Source: Cytospora piceicola
Taxonomy: Eukaryota > Ascomycota > Sordariomycetes > Diaporthales > Cytosporaceae
Direction of reading: 5' to 3'
Assembly (NCBI GenBank): GCA_023375675.1
Contig: JALQBC010000037.1
Location: 310,001-374,000 of the forward strand
Length of the DNA: 64,000 nucleotides
Positions 47,118-56,771 of the stretch are shown here, one piece after another. The notes under the pieces were generated by a model, which ran no database searches, was not told the DNA's origin, and worked only from the letters and a program-made list of their open reading frames with translations. Positions within the stretch are counted from its first letter, which is position 1, and the number at the start of each line of letters is the position of its first letter. Made by a program: the position numbers and the translations under genes.

Positions 47118-50100
47118 CATGGATCGGGATGGGAATTAATTTCCACCTCGTTGCGACGTCCGTCTTACGGTCTCCGTAGACCGACTCTACCGTGTATGTA
47201 CTACCTTCTCCCATCCCCCCCCCAAAGAGACACCAGCCCCTTTCCCCACGTCGAAGGCCTCAATCCCACCATATGCTGACGGTCGGTAATCTTGCAATCC
47301 CACTGCAACGCATTCTGCCCTCTCAAGCTCATTCATCCTTGTCTATCAACCGTAAGGTTCACCACAGCAGCTGGTCTCCGTGCCTCCTGCCTGCACGGCC
47401 GAGTAAGCCTTGCGTAGTGTCGGGCTTACTAACGATATCAGCTCTGCCCATCAGAAGACCAGAAGATCTCGTCAGGCTTCCTTTTCTTTCAACCCACTAC
47501 GCGCTCTTGCTGACCTTCGGGCGGATCTTCCTGACGACAAGACATTGATTGCGACTGCACCAACAGGAGAGGTCATGTCGATCGTTGCGCCCCCCTTCCT
47601 CCCCCCCCCTTCAAACAAGGAAGAGGTTGCGGCGTTATACATGCCAGTACCCTGTCTGGACTCTGAACGGCGTGAGGTTTCCTGCGAGACCTTGCGGATG
47701 GAAACCCCACGGCTTATGGGGAAGAGAGACATGGACTCAGGAATAAAGGCCCGGGGAGGTGGGGGGGGGGAAGGTTTGTCAATGAACGGAACAGGTACAA
47801 CTGTCTAGGTCACAGCTACCTAGGCACTTTCTTGAGGTTTTTGTTTTTTGTTTTTTCTTTGATCTGGTTACGCGAAGAATTCCGGAAATGAGAAGAGTCA
47901 CCAGATGTGTATTTCCGTGCACACACTAATATGGAATCCCAAGGATGGGCAAGTAAGCATTGTAGACACACAGTCGTTGATAGATTGCTGCCGTTATGCG
48001 GCTATAGTTGCGGACCAGGAGTGACTTTAATCATTTTCAGGGGCGTTTTGGTGTTGAATGTTAATTACCCCAGGCTTAAACCCCCTGTAAGTGTAGCGGG
48101 CCCGGCCGGTGGTGACCCCTGAGCGACAACACCTAGTCTACGTATATTGATTGCACTCAGCGGCTAATATGGGCATGATTGATATTCGTGGATACCTAGG
48201 TAGTGATGATAGACAGCGCTCGCTCTTCTTTCCATCCATCCCATCCATCCATCCATCCATCACTTGCCGACAGTAGTCATGATCACCCCCTCCCCAACCC
48301 CCACCACGCAAACGCATCGAGCCGCCCATTGTCGGGATAACAGGCGGTCAACGACAGCGGGAGGAGGCTTTCTCGTGTAGGAGGTTGATATCATCCCCTC
48401 CACACTTCCTTCCGATCACCAAATGGCAATGACTTCTACTACAGATCGGGTCTCCAGATTCAGGGAAAACCATACTCGAGACGGGAGTGATCGAGGCGAA
48501 CGCCCGCTGATGGCATGCAATCCGCCAGATGACCTGCAGTCAAGCGGCGCTTCCACTTCAGCTGACTGTTCGCTTGTCGAACCTAGTATGGATGAGGCCT
48601 GTTTTCTTTTTGGGGAGTGCTTCTGGAAGGAATCAAACGAACGTGCCAGCTGACATGGGGCTTTCGAGGTAGGACAGACACTTGTACATGTCTTTCTCTG
48701 TTTGCCCTGGAAAATATCAATATTCATTTTATCTCTGAATTCTTTTGTCCACTTCTCAGTATCCTACCAGCCAAGCAAGCCACGGAAGCCCACCGTATTC
48801 TGTGCGACACCCATCGACGAGCGTTCCTTGTCCGACCTCACATGTAACGTGGGACACACGCCCGCCACGGATGCGTCTAAACACCGCGGGGATCAGCCCT
48901 GCAGTCGCCTACACCATCCCACATACCCTCAGGCACGCCGTCGGACCACAGAAAGCCTCCAGCCCAAGCCACGGAGCCACGATCGAGGGCGGCGGTCTCC
49001 ACGGCTTGACTTGCTAATCAGATCGGTCCGCCGGGCGAGAGATCCCCCCTCCCTCCCCTGTGCTGTGCCTGTTTCTAACTCAGCCCACGAGCTGGACGCC
49101 TCGCAAGACAGGAGCAGCTCCCGAAAAGGCATCATCCCTCCGTCATATGTCTGCACACGAGGCCGCACAAGAGTGGTGGGGCGGGGCGGGGCGACGACAA
49201 TGCTGCGCGGGCCGACGAGAAAGGGGGGCCCATTGCTGACCCTGGAAGGACTTTGACTTCAGCGGATGACCGACTTCCCGGGATCTGGGCCGTCCTTGGG
49301 TTTTGAAACACGACATGAGCAGCAGGCCGTCCCTGAGCTACGGGACTCGATCAATGATGAGGATCCTCACCTGTATACCCTACTGCCGATGCGGTGAGAT
49401 GGGGAGAGGGGGTCCCGAGGTCAAGATGATGACGGACTGAGCATGTCGTGATATCCATGGACCGCGTCCCTGTAAGCCGCCGTGGTTAGTCTGGGGTTCC
49501 TGGGCGTCTGCCGGTCACGACAGGCTCTAAGGATATTATGTGAGCACTCTTTTTTTCCCATTTCAATCTCCTGCGTGGCCACATGGGCTCGTATCTTCAC
49601 CGCTTCGATATCGTGAGCCTTCACTAGCCCGCTGGCCCGCCTCGAGACTGCCGTAGGGTGGCCCTGGGATAGATTACTTATGCGTCCCGGCAGTCTGGTC
49701 ATCACATATTACAGCTCGGATGCGGCACGGGGAACGCGGAGGCGCGGATGCTGTGCATTTGTTCACGGGATCATCGATCACTAGGCTACCTAGGTAGCCA
49801 GTCGCATCTCATTCAATCAGATAAGATGTGTTCCGGCCGAGAGCTTAATGATATTAGTTCACTGTTAACCCCCTAAGGTTTTCCTCATCTGTGGACCTTG
49901 ATCACGGGTTTCAAGATTTCGTGTCCAAGACCTTTTAGACGCCTGGCTAAGCCATCACGGTAGAAGGCAACGGAATGGGCCCAGGGCGCCGAGACAAAGA
50001 GGGGATGATAACGCTTCCTCTTGCCTTCCAGAACCATCGCTGCGGCTCAACCTGCCTCCCAGACGAAAACACTGCCAAGCAGAACAAAAGAGTGTTCCTC

Positions 50101-51525
50101 GTCGTGAACATCATAGATAAAGTGGCTTTGGGTGGCTTTGGAACCTCATGCCCCCGCCTCGAGACCCCGGACTATAGCGCGCCATCTCACCTTACCATGG
50201 GCGGGCCAAGGCACCCACTTGACCTGCGCCATCGTGACACAAGGTTGAACCAGACACGGGGGCACCAGGGAAAAGGAAAACCAATGCCACGAGCCTGCAA
50301 GCGATCTTGAGGATACACCGCAGGAACGAGCATACCACACACCACAGCATCCCCCCCCCCCGCTCTCCAACCTCCTTCGGGCCACCCTAGCCTGCCTCCT
50401 TTGCTTTTTTGTTTTTGCCTCCCACGTACCCTGGCCCTTGAAAGGGCTGAAGATACCCAGAAGCGGCGGGCCCGCTAACCCATCCGACCTGGAACCGTCA
50501 TGTCGACATGAGAGGCGTCGAGCCCCAGCGTCGCACAGCAGGCCGGACGCAGCCTTACGTCGGGGCTGTTGGGGTCTGCGATGCACTTGGAGCCGGGGTC
50601 GTCTGGCCCTGGGGTTGTTTGGGATGAGCCTCCTGGGAGGAGGCCAGCAGCATCGGGGGGGGGGATAATCCTCCGAGGCCTGCCTTATCTCTCCCTTGTC
50701 GCCCGATGGATTCGGGGACAGAAAGTTTCCGAAGACGGGCGCGACAGCTGCCTGGAGGGTGGCATTCCCCCGGTCCCCGGTGGCTCAGCTCTCTCGTATT
50801 GGCGACGGTGTCCCGTCGGCGTGAGCGAGGATGCCCCCCCTTGGCGGGCGGTGCGGACCGCAACACGGAAGGCCGGCTGGGGGGCCAGTGGAAGGCGGCC
50901 AGGAATACCAAGGGATTGAACGGGATGCGATGAGCCACGCCCGGTGAAGAATACGGAATAGCGGAATGGATAGCATGCACGGATTAGAGCAGAGGCATGG
51001 GGAGGTAACGTTCACGTGCGGCATCAGAGACAACTTCACAAAAATCCCCCCCCCCCCGCGTTGTGTAATACCATCCCCCCCCCCCACACCACTTTCTGAG
51101 ACATACATGTACACTCCTTGACCCTCATGTGATTGCATCCGGACGCGGCAGACCCTATATCGCACGGCACATAAGGCGCTGGGGAGGTGTTTTGGGGTTC
51201 GTCCTTGTGCAGCATGTGAAATCCAGACCCTCGGGACCGACCGAATTGCCAATGCTCGAAGCAAAAAAAAAAAAGGGCGGTGGTTACAAAAGGACTCTCT
51301 ATCAAAAATGCAGGCAGCTCTACCCAGGCCGGCCAACGAGAGGCGTGCCCTGGCACATCAGCGGATCATCCTGTCTGAGACAGACAGCTGCTTTATCAGC
51401 GGCCACATGGGAGACCGCGCAACAGTGCAAAAGTATCGTACGTCTTTTCGTTCCCTGGTGTTTCTTCTGTGCCGTTGTCCGTGTCTCTCCCTCTTTTTCT
51501 GAGGGGGGGGGTCCCTTCCGGCTGT

Positions 51526-51583
51526 GGATGGGGATGGGGATGGGGATGGGGAGCTGGGGGCAAAGCAAAGCAAAGCAAAGCAA
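51526..51583. repeat. GGGGAT and GCAAA short arrays
   Basis: Four copies of GGGGAT (about 51529-51551), followed closely by four copies of GCAAA (about 51560-51581). Confidence 0.85.
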
Positions 51584-52957
51584 ACTTTAATCAGTCAATG
51601 ATTACAAGACAGAGAACAGAACAAAAACAAACATGCGGGAACTGAGACGTGTCTGGGCGGGTCTTGACCACCTGATACGTAACGCCGGTAAGCAAAGGCC
51701 AAGAGACATCTTCCCGAGACCGCGCGGCCGCCAGGTTAGCTCACGAGGTTTTGCTGGGAAGAGAGGATTACGTCTTGATGACTGCCGCCAACTTTCGTAT
51801 CCTCTGCCAATCCCCCGGGAGCCTCATCTTCAGCTCCGTCTGCGTGCGGGGGGGAACCCACATCCGGGCCGGTGACGCTGGCCACCGCGAAGCTGAACCA
51901 AGGGGCTCACGACGCTCGGTGAGGCTCAGGCGTTGTGCTTAGCGGAAAGGTGGACCCCCATCTTGGGGTGTCGTTGGCATCAAGCGTGAATAACCGCGCT
52001 CATGCAGGTTTGAGACTCCTCCTCCCCCTTGGACACGAGATGTGCTAGGAGATTGCATGTCTGACATTGGGGTATACGATGCTGTAGCATTCAGAGGCCT
52101 GCGAGCTAATGGGGATGGAGACGGGGTTTCTCAAGTTGGGTGTTGAATATCGCTGAGACAACAGCGCGATCTCCAAACTGCAAGATGAACGCTAACAATG
52201 TATTGACGATGCATTTGTGGCGTACTTATATTGAAATGTATTATCGATGTAGCATCAACTACTTCAGCCCCGAGGACATGTTCATGGTGTCGTGTGTTTG
52301 CAGGGGTAAAGTTACAGGGGTAAAGGACGATCATGAATGTGAAGTCCAGCTGAGGGGTTGAGATGTAAAAGCAACCGTGTAAAAAGCACTTGAGATGCGC
52401 GAACCTCGCGTGAATATCTCTTGTCACTATGATGATCGTTCTTGGGTTTGGCATAAACTCCCGTGCTTCAGTGAATAATCACTTGTGGGTCATCGCCATC
52501 AGCATTTGTCTTGAGAGTGTGCATCATGAGAACATTGAAGTGATACTATGAGGTTACTTAGCAGTACATGAAGTGAATTCACATGGTTTAAGCTGCATAG
52601 TCTTGCCAATATATTATAGTCATCGCAAGCCTACATGGTATTCAAGTAACTCAAATACCGTGTACGTATCATGATAGTCGACAGCTGTATGCGTTAGCCA
52701 TAGACTGAATGAATTACCATGTGAATAATAGCAATCCATACTTGGTACATAGGGCATCTAGAGCTAGCTCTATTCATCTCCGATTTGAGAACTTACTGCA
52801 GCTTTTACCTATCAACTATAATAGAGTACAGCCGCTCTCTGATACACTTCTGAGGGGACTCGTTGTAGATCTGTAACTCATATGTCGTAAGGATCCCTTG
52901 ATTGTCCCCCAGTAGAGACAGGACTAAACACATTTAGTACACTTGGTATATTTGCCT

Positions 52958-53174
52958 TTAAGATTGCCTTGCCATGTAACATTCGATCCAAAGTGCATGG
53001 ACATATGTTGACCAGCAAGAAGGTTGCATATTCAAGTTGTCCATCTCCACCTCGATGTCCGCAACCGACCGAGCCGCCTGGTGCGGACCAGCAGGTCTCA
53101 GCAAACCATCAAGATCTTTAACTGCGTACCAGTCTCTGCCATGTTCAATCACAATGAAGGACGGATGACGCATC

Positions 53175-53207
<33 letters not shown>

Positions 53208-53880
53208 ACGTTCTGAGGATGCACCGGGAGCTCAACATCCTCCTCTGCCAGACCGCGGTCCTTGACGAACTGGGTGATGCTTTTCAGCGCCTCGAAGTTA
53301 TCAGAGCCAGAAACATCTCTGGCCTCTTCATTATAGAAATCGTAATAGGGAAGCCCTTTTTGGGTATAGGCACCGGCACTGACGGAAGCCGGGGGCGGAT
53401 CGATGCCTTTGACGGCAGGCAACGTCTCGCCGTTGAGGCTGTGGATGGCAATCGTAAAGGTCAGGTCCCTCAACCAGTTGTCTGGTTCGTATGTTTCCTC
53501 ACATATCTCCTGCCGTGTCTTTCCGCCGGCCACGATCCCAAGCTGGTGGTCCCGCCCGCCTCGACAGAGACGGAGGAGGAGGTGCAAGGTGGACGCCTGG
53601 GATCAGCTCAACCGAGGTGAATGCTTCATCAAGGAAAAGTGGAAGAGGGATATTCAAATTCTGGACAACACACTGCCCAAGGTTATATATTCATTCAGCT
53701 GCTTCCCAGAAAATCTAAACCGTTGTTCATCATGGGAAAGGCCCGCCCGCCCCTGAATGAAATTCTTCAGATCACTGGCCCGATGATCTGGGCAGCAAAC
53801 CACACTGATGATGTGCCCCTCGACAGGTAGGACGTCGTGGGGTTCATCCGGGGTGTCTGGGTGGTTGACTCCACCCGGAC
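52958..53880 (-). pseudogene. ubiquitin-like fusion gene, apparently broken or multi-exon
   Basis: Two minus-strand frames together resemble ubiquitin followed by an extra domain. The first, 53878-53657, reads SDLKNFIQGRAGLSHDEQRF, then RFSGKQLNEYITLGS: a clear counterpart of the ubiquitin helix and the QQRLIFAGKQLEDGRTLS strand. The second frame begins at about 53596 with ASTLHLLLRLCRGG, matching the ubiquitin tail STLHLVLRLRGG. It runs on through AGGKTRQEICEETYEPDNWL, PPPASVSAGAYTQKGLPYYDFYNE and KSITQFVKDRG to a stop at 52958. A possible phase-0 intron (53671-53597; donor GTGTTG, acceptor CCCAG) would join the frames but loses ~6 ubiquitin residues. There is no in-frame ATG before the first frame. 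An in-frame (AT)n run at 53175-53205 codes for alternating Tyr-Ile. From memory, some fungi have ubiquitin-like proteins with a C-terminal domain of this type. I call it a pseudogene with caution; extra exons could rescue it. Confidence 0.55.
53175..53205. repeat. (AT)15 microsatellite inside the ubiquitin-like gene
   Basis: A 31-bp perfect AT array lying in the C-terminal frame of the ubiquitin-like gene, where it reads as YIYIYIYIY. A GTATAT donor at 53206 would place it at the start of an intron, but I found no acceptor that keeps a long frame. Confidence 0.95.
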
Positions 53881-54367
53881 GGAGCAGTAGATCCTCTCAT
53901 AATCATCTTGGTGACTACCCAAGTAAAGAAAGGGCCGTTGTGATATCCGCTGGGGGAAGCCTCACAAGTACATAGATCGAGTCAAGGCGAACTGAACTGA
54001 ACCCTTAAGGGAGATGCGTTGGCAACATGGTAAGGTTTGTTGGACAGAGATAGACCAGACATCATCAGTCTGGATCTGGGATTCGTAAAGATGCCTCTTG
54101 CACAGAGTAGATCTGTTAAGCGGATGGTCAGAGACTTGAGTCCGTAAACTTCGTCTCGAGATGTTGACGCTTGTGCGAGCGAGGAAACCACTTGTACATG
54201 CTGCATGTGCGTATTCACTCATACCCATCCATTGATTTTTGTCCAGTTGGTTGGCATTTGTAGGCACAAAGTAACAACGTAGGTGGCCGCCAACGCTATC
54301 AGGGCAACTTGATCAGAAATAGTATGCCTTTTCTACCTCGGGCGAACAGACTTAACTATACGCTCGC
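53881..54367. other. intergenic region
   Basis: Nearly 490 bp between the ubiquitin-like relic and the 3' end of the thiolase. The segment 53885-53940 on the minus strand stays open and may hold a further upstream exon of the relic (frame reading QDDYERIYCSVRVE). No start codon could be fixed. Confidence 0.4.
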
Positions 54368-55624
54368 TCACTCCCTCACAAACAGCCCAGCCATGCCCAT
54401 GCCCGTGCCAACACACATACTGACAACGCCGACCTCGCCCTCGCTCCTCTTCAGCCCATGCATCAACGTGCTGACCATCCTCGCACCGGTCGCACCAAGC
54501 GGGTGCCCCAGGGCGATAGCACCACCATCGGGGTTGACCTTGTCCATGTCGCCCTCCAGGCCCAGCTCCCGGATGCAGTACAGCGCCTGGCTCGCAAACG
54601 CCTCGTTGATCTCCCACCGGTCGACGTCCCCGGTCTCCAGGCCGACCTGCCCCAGCAGCCTCGGGATCGCCAGCGCGGGCCCGATGCCCATCTCGTCGGG
54701 CGCGCAGCCCACCGTCACGGCCGAGACGAACTTGCCCATGATGTCCCCCGCGAGCCCGAGCTCCGTGGCCGTGCTCCGCCGCATCAGCAGCGCCGCCGCC
54801 GCCCCGTCGCTCACCTGCGACGAGTTGCCCGCCGTGCTGGCCCCGTCGGGCCGGAACGCCGGCCTCAGCCGCGCCAGCCCCTCGGCGCTCGCGCCCTCCC
54901 GGATCCCGTCGTCCTCGGTCACCGTCACCGCCCTCTCCTCGCCCACCTTGCCGCCCTGCCTGTCCACCTCCTGGAACCGCGTGGCCACGGGCACGATCTC
55001 GGCCGCGAAGGCGCCGGCCGCGCGGGCCCGCGCCGCCCGCCGGTGGCTCTCGGCCGCGAGCGCGTCCTGGTCCGCCCGGGCGACGCCGTACCGCGCGGCG
55101 ACGTTCTCGCTCGTGAGGCCCATGGCCATGACGCAGTCGCGCGCGTCCTTGACGGGGCTCTCGCGGAGCGCGGGCCACGCGTCGGCGGGGATGGCGCGCG
55201 AGCCGTAGTTGCGCGTCATGCTCTCCATGCCGGCGCCGACGCCGGCGCCGATCATGCCCGCGCGGATCTGCGACGCCACCAGCGCGATGCCCTGCAGGCT
55301 GGAGCTGCAGGCCCGGTTGACCGTGTACAGGCTCGTGGTGCTGGGGTAGCCGACGTGGTTCATGGCCATGCGCGCGGCCTTGCTGCCGCCCAGCTCCGAG
55401 AGCACGACGCCCACGGCCACGTCGTCGATCTCGGCCGGGTCGAGCCTGGGGTTCGCCTCGAGGGTGGCCTTGAGGACCGCCGCGAGGAGCTCCTCCGGGT
55501 AGGCGTCCTTCAGCTGGCCCTTGTAGGAGCGGCAGATGGGCGTGCGCAGGGCCGAGAGAATGACGACGTCGGATGGCGACTTGGTGAGGACGGCCTTGAG
55601 GCCCTTTGGCAATGTGGCGGCCAT
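54368..55624 (-). CDS. 3-ketoacyl-CoA thiolase (acetyl-CoA C-acyltransferase)
   Basis: Codes for 418 residues from ATG 55624; the open frame reaches 55693 only through a GTG. The enzyme cleaves 3-ketoacyl-CoA with CoA to acetyl-CoA and a shortened acyl-CoA, the last step of beta-oxidation. The thiolase landmarks are complete: nucleophile Cys106 in VNRACSSSLQ, the NEAF motif (INEAFASQ), His374 in GHPLGATGARM and Cys404 in MCVGTGMGMAG. Length is normal. The sequence is closest in layout to fungal peroxisomal thiolases (DDVAVGVVL, GGAIALGHPLG). No PTS2 nonapeptide is evident near the N-terminus and no PTS1 at the end (FVRE), so targeting is uncertain. Coding GC is very high, which produces two long shadow frames (54458-55699 + and 54333-55793 -). 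It lies in tandem, same strand, downstream of the coiled-coil gene. Confidence 0.93.
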   Translation of the reverse strand: MAATLPKGLKAVLTKSPSDVVILSALRTPICRSYKGQLKDAYPEELLAAVLKATLEANPRLDPAEIDDVAVGVVLSELGGSKAARMAMNHVGYPSTTSLYTVNRACSSSLQGIALVASQIRAGMIGAGVGAGMESMTRNYGSRAIPADAWPALRESPVKDARDCVMAMGLTSENVAARYGVARADQDALAAESHRRAARARAAGAFAAEIVPVATRFQEVDRQGGKVGEERAVTVTEDDGIREGASAEGLARLRPAFRPDGASTAGNSSQVSDGAAAALLMRRSTATELGLAGDIMGKFVSAVTVGCAPDEMGIGPALAIPRLLGQVGLETGDVDRWEINEAFASQALYCIRELGLEGDMDKVNPDGGAIALGHPLGATGARMVSTLMHGLKRSEGEVGVVSMCVGTGMGMAGLFVRE

Positions 55625-56771
55625 GACGGGCTGGGTGGTTGGAGGTCCTTGTGGTGTGAACAATACGGTGTTTCGGTCGTACGGGTGAACCACCGTTGAG
55701 GAGTTGCCGAGCTCTTCCGGTGGGCGGGTGAGTGAGTTGAGGTCTCGTGAGAATAAAATCGAGAGCTATCCAAGGGGCGAAGAAATTCTCCACGCGGTCG
55801 ATTGAGACTGTAGAATAGATTTATATATACAATAGACAGTAACAGTCTTTATAGACTCTTCACGTATATATATAAGGCAAAAGTAAGGGACCAGATATCA
55901 ACCTGGTACAAATCGGGACACGATCGCGGCAATGGGCGAGGTCGGAAGTGGGCGGCGGGCCGGGACGACTTAGGCAATAAAGTACGGGTTTAGTATACCG
56001 TTGAGCGCACTGGATGAGCTCTCTTCCGGGGAACATTGAAAGCTCGAAACGTCACAGGCGGTGGGGATGTTTATGACTTGTGGGGAACACTTAAACCCGG
56101 CACATCCTACTGTGTACTTAAGCATATATGCTTGTCAGTCCCGGCTTGCTCATACCACGATGACCTTATGGGGAGATTTATTACATTAGACTGTCGTCTG
56201 GACATCTTAAGGGCATCGTGAAGATGCCAGTCAGGACCCTCTATTACGGTGTTATTTATTGCCCTTGAATTTCCAACTCACGAGCCTAGCGCTTTGGATT
56301 CACTCACCGCACGTTCGAGTCGGGACAGATTCGGAACATTGTTGTGGTATCTCCTCAATTTCTTCTCCTTCGCTAGATAGATATAGCCTTGTTCAGCCTT
56401 CCAAATGGCATCGACGGCCGATTTAACGCCGATTCCATGAAACTGTAAAACTGCTGGCATCACATAACTGAATATCAAGATCGCACCCGCTGCCCAAAAA
56501 AGTCAAGCCCCTTCTTCAAAGGCTTTCCCCGTAAGTCAATCTTGGGATAGCCAGAAGCTTTTGCAGCAACCCAAATGCAAAAAAAAAAAACACCCTTAAC
56601 TGTGCTCACACTAAGCTTAGAGCGTCCTAATAATGGTGATGGAAATGTTATATAAGGCAGGCCAATCTTCAACGTGGCCCGTCCTGATATCGAAAGTGTC
56701 ACAAAACACCATACTCCAAGAAGCAGAATTTTCGACCCATAGGGTATCGTGCCCACACCCACGAGCGCGGC
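55625..56771. other. intergenic region upstream of the thiolase
   Basis: A 1.15-kb region containing the thiolase promoter. AT-rich TATATATA-type stretches lie near 55821-55874. Two minus-strand fragments (56278-56478 and 56475-56762) read somewhat protein-like but are in different frames; see the findings. No gene is called. Confidence 0.45.

Larger units (their letters stand above)
17887..49796. repeat. dispersed palindrome TACCTAGGTA, 17 exact copies
   Basis: Exact copies start at 17887, 18068, 25087, 25580, 27648, 29629, 33187, 33314, 34207, 35331, 38648, 38996, 41156, 43783, 44837, 48193 and 49787. All are outside the supported genes, and none was seen in 1-17.8 kb or 49.8-64 kb. Near-matches occur too (for example TACCTAGGCA near 47817). 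A specific decamer is expected about 0.06 times in 64 kb of random sequence. The flanks are not alike, so these are not copies of a longer transposon. Confidence 0.85.
32313..52957. other. 20.6-kb gene-free stretch
   Basis: No gene that I can support, although many frames of 60-180 codons exist. Best considered and set aside: 33865-34122 (-), 47410-47808 (+), 48423-48653 (+). The stretch begins with the upstream region of the DUF3295 gene. It then holds a GGTACC/TACGTA-rich cluster (33175-33365), a (CTGT)23 array (41449-41540), GT/GC, GGAT and CCAT arrays, about a dozen C or G runs of ten or more, and eleven TACCTAGGTA copies. From about 52.1 kb it becomes more AT-rich. Non-coding RNA genes cannot be excluded, but no tRNA or rRNA was recognised. 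Confidence 0.5.

Noticed and set aside
47410..47808. 132-codon plus-strand frame with mixed composition
   Set aside because: It looks slightly protein-like in the middle but has no recognisable domain, crosses poly-C and poly-G runs, and lacks a supporting promoter or splice pattern.
55625..55693. 23-residue N-terminal extension of the thiolase
   Set aside because: It begins at GTG, which is not expected as a start in this organism. The first ATG is at 55624.
54458..55699. 413-codon plus-strand frame opposite the thiolase, and a 486-codon minus frame (54333-55793)
   Set aside because: Arg/Ala/Gly-rich shadows of the very GC-rich thiolase gene. Only the 54368-55624 frame carries the catalytic motifs.
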